From Pseudomonadales bacterium (GTDB taxonomy: Bacteria > Pseudomonadota > Gammaproteobacteria > Pseudomonadales > UBA5862), in NCBI GenBank assembly GCA_024234215.1, contig JACKOQ010000001.1, positions 744,001 through 808,000 of the forward strand: DNA of 64,000 nt. Reading direction: 5' to 3'. Shown in pieces: positions 9,511 through 17,901 of this stretch. How positions within the stretch are numbered: position 1 is the stretch's first letter; every line of letters begins with the position of its first letter. Both the position numbers and the translations under genes were made by a program. The notes below the pieces were generated by a model that was not told the origin of the DNA, ran no database searches, and was given only the letters and a program-made list of their open reading frames with translations.

Positions 9511-11160
9511 TCATGGCGCCACCACCCGTGCCTGGGTGAAGTCGGGGTCGGTGCCGATCACCCGCCGCACCACCCCCTTCAACTGGCGGTGCTGCAGGTA
9601 GACGCTGCCGCTCTCATATTGCGGAATGATCACCGCATCCTCGATCACCAGCCGCTGCAGCGCCGCCATCGCCTCCATTCGCAGCCGTGGATCGGTGGCA
9701 TCGCGCGCCACCGCCACCCAGTGGTCGTAGTCCGGGTTGGCATAGCGGCCACGGTTGTTGATGTTCCAGGAAGCAAAGAGGTCGCCGAAGGTCATGATGT
9801 CATCATAATCGGGGCCCCAGCCGGCGGCCACCAGATCGAACTCTCCAGCCAGCATCTTCGCCAGCCGCTGCTTGAAGATCTGCTTGTCGATCTTCAGCTC
9901 CAACCCCAGTTGGGTGCGCAGCAGGTTCTGCAGGTACTCGCCCTGCTTGGCGGCCGTCGGTGAGTCGCCGGTCAGATAGACCAGTGGCGGAAAGCGCTCG
10001 AGCCCGAGCTGCTGTCGGGCCAGCTCCAGCTCCTGCCGCGCCTGGTTCGGGTCGATTGTCACCCTGGGGGCGGGAAACTCCTTGCGAAAACTCCCATTCA
10101 CCCCCTTGATCCACACCGGAAACAGCGACCGCCCCGGCAGCGTGCCAGGCACACCGACCACGCGGTTGACCAGCTCCTGCGGATCGGCCACCCGCTGGAT
10201 CGCCCGACGGAAATGGCGGTTGCCGGTGATGCGCCCGGCGCGGTGGTTGAACTCCAGGTAGAACAGCGACCCGGCCGGAAAGATGCGAATCTTCACCCGC
10301 TGCCTCAGTGCGTCATTCAGCTCCTCGGCACTGAGGCCGACCAGCGCCACCTTGTTGTCCTTGAACAGGTTGTAGGCCGCCGTCGAATCGGAGGTGACAT
10401 AGGGCAGGTCGATCTCGTTGAGCACGGTCTGCGCCCGGTTCCAGTACTGCTCGTTCTTCACCAGCGTCAGCCGGGCACCGTGCACCCAGCGCGCCAGCCG
10501 GAACGGGCCGTTGTAGAGCAGCCGATCCTGCTCCGCCCCGTAGCGGGTGCCCTGGGCGCGGTAGAAATCCTCGCGAATCGGCAGGTAGACGCCAAAGGCG
10601 GTGAGCTGCAGAAAGTAGGCGGTCGGCTGCTCCAGATCGACCTGCAGCGTCCGCTCATCGAGCGCCCGCACGCCGAGCTGCTCCGGCGGCAGCCTGCCCT
10701 CGCTGATCGCCTTGGCGTTTTTGATCGGATAGAGGATCGAGGCATACTCGGAGGCCATGGCCGGATCGACCACCCGCTGCCAGGCAAAGACGAAATCATG
10801 CGCGGTCACCGGTTGGCCATCGCTCCAGCGCGCGTCGTCGCGCAGCCAGAAGGTGGCGCTGCGTTCATCCAGCTTCCAGTCGCGGGCCACGCCGCCGACC
10901 AGTTGGCCCTGCGCGTCGTAGCGCAGCAGCCCCTCGTGGGTGTGGCCGAGAATGAAGAAGCTCACCTGGTCGGTCGCCTTGATGCTGTTCAGCGACGGCG
11001 GCTCCTGCCCCAGCAGCAGCGTGATCTTCTGCCGGGCAGCATCGACCGCATCGGCCATCGCCAGCGGCGCCAGCAGCGTGCAGCACAGCAGCCAGAGGGG
11101 GGCCAGCATGGCCTTGATCAACACCCGCGGGGGTGGCAACTGCTCTCTTTTCGACATCAT
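9511..11160 (-). CDS. oppA: periplasmic peptide-binding protein of ABC importer (SBP family 5)
   Basis: This solute-binding protein delivers the ligand to the OppBC channel. I place the start at the ATG at 11160 rather than a longer frame beginning at 11280, because residues from there form a basic N-terminus and a signal peptide (LWLLCCTLLAPLAMA, cleavage before DAVDA). The mature protein begins with the family-typical GQEPPSLNSIKATD and contains WSDGQPVTAHDFVFAWQRV and ARWVHGARLTLVKNEQYW. Length is about 549 residues, as for OppA. It is first in the operon, as expected for the most abundant component. Confidence 0.93.
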   Translation of the reverse strand: MMSKREQLPPPRVLIKAMLAPLWLLCCTLLAPLAMADAVDAARQKITLLLGQEPPSLNSIKATDQVSFFILGHTHEGLLRYDAQGQLVGGVARDWKLDERSATFWLRDDARWSDGQPVTAHDFVFAWQRVVDPAMASEYASILYPIKNAKAISEGRLPPEQLGVRALDERTLQVDLEQPTAYFLQLTAFGVYLPIREDFYRAQGTRYGAEQDRLLYNGPFRLARWVHGARLTLVKNEQYWNRAQTVLNEIDLPYVTSDSTAAYNLFKDNKVALVGLSAEELNDALRQRVKIRIFPAGSLFYLEFNHRAGRITGNRHFRRAIQRVADPQELVNRVVGVPGTLPGRSLFPVWIKGVNGSFRKEFPAPRVTIDPNQARQELELARQQLGLERFPPLVYLTGDSPTAAKQGEYLQNLLRTQLGLELKIDKQIFKQRLAKMLAGEFDLVAAGWGPDYDDIMTFGDLFASWNINNRGRYANPDYDHWVAVARDATDPRLRMEAMAALQRLVIEDAVIIPQYESGSVYLQHRQLKGVVRRVIGTDPDFTQARVVAP

Positions 11161-11264
11161 GCGCTCACAGCAGAACCAGCGCGCATATTGAACGATCCTC
11201 GGGCGACAGGCCACAGGGCGGCCCGGCCAATGTTCTGTCGCAGCCGTTGTGGAGGGCGCAAACA

Positions 11265-11294
11265 AAAAGGCCGGCGCCATGGCGCCGGCCTTTT
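11265..11294 (-). terminator. intrinsic terminator of the PEP-CTERM gene
   Basis: A 30-bp perfect palindrome (AAAAGGCCGGCGCC, AT centre, then its complement ending TTTT) lies 18 bp downstream of the PEP-CTERM stop. GC-rich stem plus T-run on the minus strand is a classic rho-independent terminator; the A-run makes it usable in both directions. It lies upstream of the chosen oppA start. Confidence 0.9.
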
Positions 11295-11311
11295 GGGCAA
11301 ACCTGAGAGGA

Positions 11312-12124
11312 TCAGGCTTTCTTGCGTCGGGCCATGCCGATGCCGGCCAGACCCAGACCCATCAGCGCCAGGCTGGCGGGCTCGGGCACGCCCTGGACGG
11401 GTGGTGTGCCTCCAAAACCATCCAGATAGACATACATCGCATGTGCCGAAGGGGTGCAGTCACGCGCGATGGCTTCCAGCGTCAGCGAATCACCGACATT
11501 CACGCCGAGTGCGGCGAGGTCCAGCCCCACCACGTTCCAGCCGAGCGGGTCACTCGGGTTGCTGTTGGCGCTGTATTTCCAGCCGCCGGCAGTGACCCAG
11601 GCGCCGCCATCGGTTTCATAGTGCTGCACATTGTAAATGGAGCTGCTCTGGGTGTTGTTGCGTACCGAGACCTGAAAGAACGGCGTCGAAGTCGTGGAAT
11701 GGCCAGAGATCTCTTCCACCGCTGCCCAGGCAAAGTAGAGGAAACCGGCCGAGCCATCGGCTTCGGCGGCCACCGTGGCCGTTTGGCGAATGCGGTTGTA
11801 GATCGTGCCGCCGCCGGAATAGCCCCAGGCCAGTGAGTCACCCGTACGCACGCCGTAGCTGCCGCCGTAGGTCCGGTTGATGCCGACGATTGGATCGGCG
11901 CCCGGAGTCACCAGATTCGAAGAGAGACCACCATTGCCTGACGAGGCAAAGGAGGTGGCGCCAGCGGTGGCGGAGACGTAGCTTGCCGTTCCGCCGTCTG
12001 ACGAGAACTGCCAGCCATCCAGGTTGCCATTTTCGAAACCGCCATTCGTGAACATCACGCCGGCCATTGCAGGGGCTGCAATCAGCATGGCCGAAAGCGA
12101 CAGTGCTGCTTTTTTGATTACCAT
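11312..12124 (-). CDS. PEP-CTERM sorting-signal exported protein
   Basis: This 270-residue protein has an N-terminal signal peptide (KKAALSLSAMLIAAPAMA) and a C-terminal exosortase signal at 246-270: VPEPASLALMGLGLAGIGMA followed by RRKKA. The family route is Sec export, then cleavage and transfer by an exosortase, usually linked to exopolysaccharide. The central region (about 22-245) is rich in Gly, Ser and Thr and predicted beta; I recognise no enzyme motif. It is monocistronic with its own terminator and a sigma-54-type promoter and upstream palindrome. No exosortase is encoded in the window. Confidence 0.92.
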   Translation of the reverse strand: MVIKKAALSLSAMLIAAPAMAGVMFTNGGFENGNLDGWQFSSDGGTASYVSATAGATSFASSGNGGLSSNLVTPGADPIVGINRTYGGSYGVRTGDSLAWGYSGGGTIYNRIRQTATVAAEADGSAGFLYFAWAAVEEISGHSTTSTPFFQVSVRNNTQSSSIYNVQHYETDGGAWVTAGGWKYSANSNPSDPLGWNVVGLDLAALGVNVGDSLTLEAIARDCTPSAHAMYVYLDGFGGTPPVQGVPEPASLALMGLGLAGIGMARRKKA

Positions 12125-12229
12125 TTTTTTGCTCCTCAGTTACTTGACTCTGGGAATGGATCCCGCCCAAGAGAGGCCACGATGTCATCAGGTTTGATTT
12201 GCCACCGTACCGCACTCAGCAGTCATATA

Positions 12230-12245
12230 AGCACTAACCGTGCCA
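12230..12245 (-). promoter_or_regulatory. sigma-54 (RpoN) type -24/-12 promoter of the PEP-CTERM gene
   Basis: The minus strand reads TGGCACGGTTAGTGCT. Against the consensus TGGCACG-N4-TTGCW only the first base of the -12 block differs; the invariant GG and GC are present with the required 10 bp between them. The predicted transcript would have a leader of about 95 nt before the ATG at 12124. PEP-CTERM genes are known to be RpoN-controlled through the PrsK/PrsR pair in several species. Confidence 0.75.
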
Positions 12246-12342
12246 CACTGAATAAAATGGTTATTTTTCTTTTTTATTACAATATGTTGTGTTAAAAATT
12301 TCAAGACTCATAAGGTTTTTTGAGGTGGTGTCTTAAGCAAAG

Positions 12343-12359
12343 TGTAAAATATGTTGACA
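12343..12359. promoter_or_regulatory. candidate enhancer (upstream activator) site, PEP-CTERM gene
   Basis: Plus strand TGTAAAATATGTTGACA; minus strand TGTCAACATATTTTACA. It is an imperfect palindrome of form TGTNAA-N5-TTNACA lying 97 bp upstream of the -24 element, a typical distance for a sigma-54 enhancer-binding protein. A near-identical site lies before the VPLPA-CTERM gene at 34734-34750. Confidence 0.6.
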
Positions 12360-12428
12360 GGCGGTGGGCTGTTGCAGCGCACCACGCCCGGGTCGAATTT
12401 CAGCAGGGAGTGATCCGGGCAACCCTGC

Positions 12429-13724
12429 CTACAACCCCTTGCAGTAGACCTGCGAGTTGCGCTGGTAGTTGTAGAGCGAGCGCTTCTCATCCGGCAGGTC
12501 GTCGACGGTGGCCGGGACAAAGCCGCGCTCGCGGAACCAGTGGGCGGTGCGGGTGGTGAGGACGAAGAGCCGGGCGATGCCCTGCTGGCGGGCGCGCTTT
12601 TCGATCTGCTCGAGCAGCAGGTCGCCGCGTTCGCCGCTGCGGTAGTCGGGGTGGACGACGACGCAGGCCAGTTCGCCGCTGTGGCCATCACTGAAGGGGT
12701 AGAGCGCGGCGCAGCCGATGACGCTGCCATCGCGGTCGATGACGCTGAACTGGCCGATCTCCTCTTCGAGCCGCTCGCGCGAGCGGCGCAGCAGGGTGCC
12801 ATCCTCTTCGAGCGGGCGGATCAGCTCGATGATGCCGGCGACATCGTCGATCAGGGCCGGGCGAATCTTCTCGTAACGCTCATGGCTGATCAGCGTGCCG
12901 GCGCCGTCGCGGGTGAAGAGTTCGCGCAGCAGCGCGCCATCCTCGCCAAAGCCGATGAGGTGGCTGCGCTGCACGCCGGCGCTGGAGGCGTGCAGGCAGC
13001 CACGCAGCGCCGGGCTCGATGTCAGGCTGGCGTCATCGAGCCGCTGGCGAATCTCGCTCGGCGTCAGTTCGCGCAGCAACTGGCCGTCGCGGTCGAGCAC
13101 GCCCGGTTTTTCGCTGTAGGCGATCAGCTTGTCGGCGCGCAGCGCGATGGCGGTTTCGGCGGCCACCTGCTCGAACGAGAGGTTGAAGATTTCGCCGGTC
13201 GGCGAGTAGCCGAGCGGCGACAGCAGCACCACCTCGCCCGCTGCCAGATGGCGGTGAATCGCTGCATGGTCGATGCCGCGCACCTCGCCGGTGTGGTGAA
13301 AGTCGATGCCGTCATGCACGCCATGCGGCTTGGCAGTGACGAAGTTGCCGCTGATGACGCCGAGCCGCAGCCGCTGCTGCGATGACTGCGACAGCAGCGC
13401 CTCGATCTCGCTGCGCAGAATGCCAACCGCCTGCTTCACCGCTTCGAGCAGCTCGAGGGTGGTGATGCGCAGGTGGTCATGGAACTGGCTGCGCAGGCCG
13501 CGCTGTTCGAGCGCCGCCTCGATCTGCGGTCGCGCGCCATGGACGATCACCAGCCGCACGCCGAGGCTGTTCAGCAGGGCGATGTCCTGCACGATGTGGA
13601 TGAAGTTGGCGTGGGCGACGGTCTCGCCGCTCAGCATCAGCACGAAGGTGCGGCCGCGGTGGGCATTGATGTAGGGCGATGAGTGGCGGAACCACTTTAC
13701 ATAGTCGATGTCGCTGCCGTTCAC
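12429..13724 (-). CDS. argA: N-acetylglutamate synthase
   Basis: ArgA acetylates glutamate with acetyl-CoA, the first step of arginine synthesis. The N-terminal two-thirds is an amino-acid-kinase-like domain (VRLVIVHGARPQIEAAL, VLLSPLGYSPTGEIFNLS). The C-terminal third, from about residue 285, is a GNAT acetyltransferase with IGCAALYPFSDGHSGELACV and the acetyl-CoA loop YRSGERGDLLLEQI. Length is 431 residues, close to E. coli ArgA (443). argE lies 11 bp upstream on the same strand, so they form an argE-argA operon. Arginine feedback inhibition is expected from the family. Confidence 0.95.
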   Translation of the reverse strand: MNGSDIDYVKWFRHSSPYINAHRGRTFVLMLSGETVAHANFIHIVQDIALLNSLGVRLVIVHGARPQIEAALEQRGLRSQFHDHLRITTLELLEAVKQAVGILRSEIEALLSQSSQQRLRLGVISGNFVTAKPHGVHDGIDFHHTGEVRGIDHAAIHRHLAAGEVVLLSPLGYSPTGEIFNLSFEQVAAETAIALRADKLIAYSEKPGVLDRDGQLLRELTPSEIRQRLDDASLTSSPALRGCLHASSAGVQRSHLIGFGEDGALLRELFTRDGAGTLISHERYEKIRPALIDDVAGIIELIRPLEEDGTLLRRSRERLEEEIGQFSVIDRDGSVIGCAALYPFSDGHSGELACVVVHPDYRSGERGDLLLEQIEKRARQQGIARLFVLTTRTAHWFRERGFVPATVDDLPDEKRSLYNYQRNSQVYCKGL

Positions 13725-13735
13725 GGCCTCTCTCT

Positions 13736-14917
13736 TCAGCGGGTGGTGGCGGGGGCCAGACAGAGCTGGCCGATCAGATCGGTGAGCAGGTCGACGCAGG
13801 GGCGGATGGCATCCAGCGCCAGGAACTCATCGGGCTTGTGGGCGCAGTCGATCTCGCCGGGGCCGAACACCACCGTCTCCAGCCCCAGTTCGGTCAGAAA
13901 GGGCGCCTCGGTGCCGAAGGCGACCGCCTCGCTGGCGTGGCCGGTGAGCCGCTCCAGCAGTCGCACCAGCCCGGCGTCGGCGGCGGTCTCGAAGGCGGGC
14001 AGACCGGGGAACAGCGGCTGAAAGTCGATCGGCATGCCGAGCTGCCGGCTCAGCCGGTCGAGCCGCTCGCCGATCATCTGCCGCACGGTGTCGATCTGCA
14101 TGCCTGGCAGCAGGCGCAGGTCGAACTGCAACTCGCAGTCGCCGCAGATGCGGTTGGGGTTGTCGCCGCCATGGATGCAGCCGAGGTTGAGCGTCGGCGT
14201 CGGCACCGCGAAGGCCGAGTTGTGGAACTGCGCGCCCAGCTCATCGCGCAGCTCGAGCAGCAGCGTGATCACCTGCTGCATCCCTTCGATCGCATTGCGC
14301 CCCAGCGCCGGATCGGAGGAGTGGCCGGCCTGACCGACCACCCGCACCGACTCCATGGTGATGCCCTTGTGCAGCCGCACCGGCCGCAGGCCAGTCGGTT
14401 CGCCGATCACCGCGTGGCGGCCGCGCGGCCGACCCAGCGCGACCAGTTGGCGGGCGCCGCACATGCTGCTCTCTTCGTCGGCGGTGGCGAGAATGATCAG
14501 CGGCGCGTTCAGCTTCTGCCCGGCAAACTGGCGTGCGGCCTCGATCGCCAGCGGAAAGAAGCCCTTCATGTCGCAGCTGCCCAGGCCATGCAGACGGCCT
14601 TCGCGCTCGGTCAGCCGGAACGGATCGGAGCGCCACAGTTCAGGGTCGCAGGGCACGGTGTCGGTGTGGCCGGCCAGCACCAGGCCGCCGGGACCGCTGC
14701 CGAGGGTGGCGATCAGGTTGCGCTTGGCGGCGCCGCCGGGACCGCGGCCGGCCTCGGTCACTTCGATGGCAAAGCCGAGGCGGTCGAGCCAGTCGGCCAG
14801 CAGCTCGATCACCGCGCCATTGCCGAGGTCATGCGCCGCGCTGGTGGCGCTGACCGACGGGGTGGCGACCAGTTGCGCGAGCTGTTCGGTGAGTGAGGGC
14901 AGGTGGCGCAGGCGCAT
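13736..14917 (-). CDS. argE: acetylornithine deacetylase
   Basis: This M20-family zinc hydrolase removes acetate from N-acetylornithine in arginine synthesis. Metal and catalytic motifs are visible: AGHTDTVPCD (metal His and Asp), ATADEESSMCG (catalytic Glu pair) and CAHKPDEF near the C-terminus (metal His). The start is set at the ATG at 14917 (MRLRHLPSLTEQL), which gives 393 residues, the family norm; an upstream ATG at 14974 would add 19 residues with no homology expected. It heads an argE-argA operon. Confidence 0.94.
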   Translation of the reverse strand: MRLRHLPSLTEQLAQLVATPSVSATSAAHDLGNGAVIELLADWLDRLGFAIEVTEAGRGPGGAAKRNLIATLGSGPGGLVLAGHTDTVPCDPELWRSDPFRLTEREGRLHGLGSCDMKGFFPLAIEAARQFAGQKLNAPLIILATADEESSMCGARQLVALGRPRGRHAVIGEPTGLRPVRLHKGITMESVRVVGQAGHSSDPALGRNAIEGMQQVITLLLELRDELGAQFHNSAFAVPTPTLNLGCIHGGDNPNRICGDCELQFDLRLLPGMQIDTVRQMIGERLDRLSRQLGMPIDFQPLFPGLPAFETAADAGLVRLLERLTGHASEAVAFGTEAPFLTELGLETVVFGPGEIDCAHKPDEFLALDAIRPCVDLLTDLIGQLCLAPATTR

Positions 14918-15054
14918 GGTGGATTCCGGCCGATGGATGTCGCCATTCTGCCCAGTTTGGTGCGGGCGGTCCATGCGCCGCGGCGCTACACTTGCAGCAG
15001 GCTCATTGGTTAAGCTGCCCGCTCATGCCCTCATCATTGCAAGGTCCCGTGCCC

Positions 15055-16851
15055 ATGAAGTCGAGTGAATCGCTGTCGCAGTCGGCCGACCGGAAGCTCG
15101 ATCTGCGCCGGCTGCTCGAAGCATTGCAGGCGCAGGGTCGGCTCAGCCGGTCCGACTTCGAGCAGGCGCTCGGCAAACCGCGCGATCAGGCTGCCGTGGC
15201 GCTGCATCCGCTGGTCTGGATTGCCCGCCAGCAGTATGGCGATGCGCAGCAGAGTGGCCGGACGCTCGATCTGGAGACCTTGACGCAGTGGCTGGCGCAG
15301 CAGATTCCCGACCAGCAGTACTACCACATCGATCCGCTGAAGATCGATGTGGCGGCCATCACCGAGGTGATGTCGTTCGCCTTCTCGCAGCGCCACCAGA
15401 TTCTGGCGGTCGAGGTCCAGCCGCAGGAGGTGGTGGTGGCCAGCGCCCAGCCGCTGGTGCAGGGCTGGGAGCCCGACCTCGCCCATGTGCTGCGCAAGCC
15501 GATTCGCCGGGTGGTGGCCAACCCCGAAGAGATCGAGCGGCTGTCGGTCGAGCTCTACACGCTGGCGCGCTCGGTCAACAGCGCCTCGGCGCGCGGCGCC
15601 GGGCCGAGCCATCCGGGCCTTGGCAACCTCGAACAGCTGCTCGAAATCGGCCAACTGAAATCGCCCGATGCCAACGACCAGCACATCGTCAACATCGTCG
15701 ACTGGCTGCTGCAATATGCCTTCGACCAGCGCGCCAGCGACATCCACATCGAGCCGCGCCGCGACGTCGGCAACCTGCGCTTTCGCATCGATGGCGTGCT
15801 GCACACCGTCTATCAATTCCCCAGCGCGGTCACCGCTGCCGTCACCAGCCGGCTCAAGGCGCTCGGGCGGCTCAACGTCGCCGAAAAACGCAAGCCGCAG
15901 GATGGCCGGCTGAAGACCCGCGCCCCGGCCGGCAACGAGGTCGAGCTGCGCATCTCCACGCTACCGACCGCCTTTGGCGAAAAGATGGTGCTGCGCATCT
16001 TCGACCCCGAAGTGCTGCTGCGCAGCTTCGCCCAGCTTGGGCTCACCGCCGACGATTTCACCCGCTGGGAGGGGATGATCAACCAGCCGAACGGCATCGT
16101 GCTGGTCACCGGCCCGACCGGTTCGGGCAAGACCACCACCCTCTACTCCAGCCTCAAGCGCCTCGCCACCCCCCAGGTCAACCTCTGCACCATCGAAGAT
16201 CCGATCGAGATGATCGAGCCCACCTTCAACCAGATGCAGGTGCAGCACAACATCGACCTCAGCTTCGCCTCCGGCGTCCGTGCGCTGCTGCGGCAGGATC
16301 CGGACATCATCATGATCGGCGAGATCCGTGACCTCGAAACCGCCGAGATGGCGATCCAGGCCGCGCTGACCGGCCACCTGGTGCTGTCGACGCTGCACAC
16401 CAACGACGCCCCCACCGCCGTCACCCGCCTGCTCGAGCTGGGCGTGCCGCCCTACCTGGTCAAGGCGACGCTGATTGGCGTCATGGCCCAGCGGCTGGTG
16501 CGGATACTCTGTCCGCACTGCAAACGGGCCGAACCGCTCGATCTCGACGCCTGGCAGGCACTGATCCACCCCTTCAAGGTCAATCCACCGGCGCGGATGT
16601 GCGTGCCGGTCGGCTGTCTGGAGTGCCGCGAAACCGGTTTTCTCGGCCGTGAAGGCATCTACGAAATTCTGACGCTGAGCGATCTGGTCAGAGAGCAGAT
16701 CACCGCCCAGTGCGACCTGACCGCCCTGCGCCACATGGGACTGCGCGAGGGGATGCACACGCTGCGCCTCTCCGGCGCCCGCAAGGTGGCGGCCGGCCTC
16801 ACCACCGTCGCCGAGGTGCTGCGGGTCACGCCCAACGAGATGCGCGGCTGA
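15055..16851 (+). CDS. type II secretion / type IV pilus assembly ATPase (GspE/PilB family)
   Basis: This cytoplasmic hexameric ATPase powers pilus or pseudopilus assembly. It has Walker A (GPTGSGKTTTL), an Asp box (CTIEDPIEMIEP), Walker B (DIIMIGEIRD) and a His box (STLHTNDAPTA). The zinc-binding cysteines are CPHCK and CLECRETGFLGREG. Start at ATG 15055 (AAGG 10 bp upstream) gives 598 residues; the ATG at 15025 is an alternative. The N-terminal domain (1-150) is a GspE-II-like module. No gsp or pil neighbours exist, so it is an orphan ATPase, perhaps a PilB2 or an adhesion-pilus motor. Confidence 0.9.
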   Translation: MKSSESLSQSADRKLDLRRLLEALQAQGRLSRSDFEQALGKPRDQAAVALHPLVWIARQQYGDAQQSGRTLDLETLTQWLAQQIPDQQYYHIDPLKIDVAAITEVMSFAFSQRHQILAVEVQPQEVVVASAQPLVQGWEPDLAHVLRKPIRRVVANPEEIERLSVELYTLARSVNSASARGAGPSHPGLGNLEQLLEIGQLKSPDANDQHIVNIVDWLLQYAFDQRASDIHIEPRRDVGNLRFRIDGVLHTVYQFPSAVTAAVTSRLKALGRLNVAEKRKPQDGRLKTRAPAGNEVELRISTLPTAFGEKMVLRIFDPEVLLRSFAQLGLTADDFTRWEGMINQPNGIVLVTGPTGSGKTTTLYSSLKRLATPQVNLCTIEDPIEMIEPTFNQMQVQHNIDLSFASGVRALLRQDPDIIMIGEIRDLETAEMAIQAALTGHLVLSTLHTNDAPTAVTRLLELGVPPYLVKATLIGVMAQRLVRILCPHCKRAEPLDLDAWQALIHPFKVNPPARMCVPVGCLECRETGFLGREGIYEILTLSDLVREQITAQCDLTALRHMGLREGMHTLRLSGARKVAAGLTTVAEVLRVTPNEMRG

Positions 16852-16975
16852 GACCGGGAGCGCAGGCTGCTCCTCTGATCAGCAAAGGGGGTGTTGGGTG
16901 CGTGCCTGATTCTGGTGGGCGGAGGAAAACAGTTCGAGTCTGAGTCCATTTTTCCTTTCCCTTTGCGATTCGTCA

Positions 16976-17272
16976 TTACTCCGGTACATGGCCAGCTTCG
17001 CGCTGATGCCGGATGGCAAGAACAAGAACGATGTCCTGCTCCACCTCGTGGCTGTATAACGCAAGGTAACCAGACTTGCCGCGAGAGATGACAAGCTCTC
17101 GCAACGCCTGCTCCGCAGGGCGTCCGATCAGTGGATGGTTTGCCAGGACTTGCATCGCTTCGGTGATGAGCCCCACCGTCTGTACAGCGCTTTCTGGATC
17201 AGCCTCGACGAGAAAGTCAGTGAGTCGATCAAGATCAGCCAGCGCTCGCGCGGTGTAGATCACGCGCGCCAA
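16976..17272 (-). CDS. ParE/RelE superfamily toxin
   Basis: This 98-residue protein has the ParE/RelE pattern: VIYTARALADLDRLTDFL at the N-terminus, LRELVISRGKSGYLALYSHE in the middle and VLVLAIRHQREAGH at the end. It overlaps the antitoxin gene by 13 bp and is read after it, the standard toxin-antitoxin arrangement. Whether it poisons gyrase (ParE-like) or cuts ribosomal mRNA (RelE-like) cannot be told; ParE is favoured by the DLDRLTDFL helix and the ribbon-helix-helix partner. Confidence 0.88.
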   Translation of the reverse strand: MARVIYTARALADLDRLTDFLVEADPESAVQTVGLITEAMQVLANHPLIGRPAEQALRELVISRGKSGYLALYSHEVEQDIVLVLAIRHQREAGHVPE

Positions 17273-17544
17273 GAGTGGGCTCTTGGCTTGGGGAGAGACT
17301 TGCCTTGTGCGCGGGCTTGCAGATAAGCATGAACATCCTCAGATGCGTATCCCTCGCCAGATTTGATGGCTTCTTCTCGCGAAGCGATTGCATCGGTCAC
17401 GAACCGTGCCCGCCTTTGCGCATTTGCAGCAGCGGTGCGGATTGCATCAACCATGAACGCATGCGGGGTGATGCCTTGCTGCTTGGCGGCAGCGACAGCA
17501 AGCTGCTTTACATCATCAGGGATTTTTAATGACGTCGTAGACAT
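17260..17544 (-). CDS. ribbon-helix-helix antitoxin
   Basis: This 94-residue protein begins with a ribbon-helix-helix strand and helices (TSLKIPDDVKQLAVAAAKQQ, then TPHAFMVDAIRTAAANAQ), as in CopG/ParD-like antitoxins. The C-terminal part (ASREEAIKSGEGYASEDVHAY) is the toxin-neutralising segment typical of the group. GAGG lies 8 bp before the ATG. A near-palindrome centred at 17571 upstream of the start is a likely operator for autorepression. Confidence 0.87.
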   Translation of the reverse strand: MSTTSLKIPDDVKQLAVAAAKQQGITPHAFMVDAIRTAAANAQRRARFVTDAIASREEAIKSGEGYASEDVHAYLQARAQGKSLPKPRAHSWRA

Positions 17545-17563
17545 GGCCGGGCCTCAGGGAAGG

Positions 17564-17579
17564 TGTCACCATGGTAACA
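17564..17579. promoter_or_regulatory. candidate operator of the toxin-antitoxin operon
   Basis: TGTCACCATGGTAACA is a 16-bp palindrome with one mismatched pair, 20 bp upstream of the antitoxin start. Ribbon-helix-helix antitoxins usually bind such sites over their own promoter. No clear -10/-35 was identified. Confidence 0.5.
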
Positions 17580-17670
17580 TCGCTTGGGAAATCGCGACAG
17601 ATTGGTCCGGCGCCACTGCCCGCAGTGTGCATCGTGCGGCGCTGCTGGAGTGGCCCAGTGCGGCAAACGA

Positions 17671-17705
17671 AAAAGCCCGCAAGCGTGAACTGCTTGCGGG
17701 CTTTT
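17671..17705 (-). terminator. intrinsic terminator of the tRNA operon
   Basis: AAAAGCCCGCAAGC, a 7-base loop and GCTTGCGGGCTTTT make a 10-bp GC-rich stem with A/T flanks. It lies 9 bp beyond the 3' CCA of tRNA-Asp in the direction of transcription. Confidence 0.9.
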
Positions 17706-17713
17706 GACGTGGT

Positions 17714-17790
17714 TGGCGGAGCGGACGGGGCTCGAACCCGCGACCCCCGGCGTGACAGGCCGGTATTCTGACCAACTGAACTACCGCTCC
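17714..17790 (-). tRNA. tRNA-Asp (anticodon GUC)
   Basis: A 77-nt tRNA with encoded CCA. The 5' end GGAGCGGTAGTTCAG and the T-arm GGGTTCGAGCCCC are canonical, and the anticodon loop CTGTCAC gives GTC. The sequence is very close to E. coli tRNA-Asp. It is cotranscribed downstream of tRNA-Val with a 15-bp spacer. Confidence 0.97.
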
Positions 17791-17805
17791 GGAACGGTGC
17801 GCGCT

Positions 17806-17881
17806 TGGTGGGTGGAGAGGGATTCGAACCCCCGACATTCGCCTTGTAAGGGCGACGCTCTACCAACTGAGCTATCCACCC
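17806..17881 (-). tRNA. tRNA-Val (anticodon UAC)
   Basis: A 76-nt tRNA with encoded CCA. It begins GGGTGGATAGCTCAG, has T-arm GGGGGTTCGAATCCC, and anticodon loop CTTACAA giving TAC. It is the first gene of a two-tRNA operon with a strong promoter just upstream. Confidence 0.97.
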
Positions 17882-17901
17882 AGCAGCGCAAGAAGAGGGG
17901 C

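Larger units (their letters stand above)
12125..12428. other. AT-rich regulatory intergenic region of the PEP-CTERM gene
   Basis: These 304 bp separate the PEP-CTERM start from the argA stop. The stretch at about 12240-12360 is much richer in A+T than its surroundings. It holds a -24/-12 promoter element and a 17-bp palindrome, listed separately. No convincing small gene is seen. Confidence 0.8.

Noticed and set aside
10213..11595. 460-codon plus-strand frame over the peptide-binding protein gene
   Set aside because: It crosses the opposite-strand gene, its start region and an intrinsic terminator, and shows no recognisable domain.
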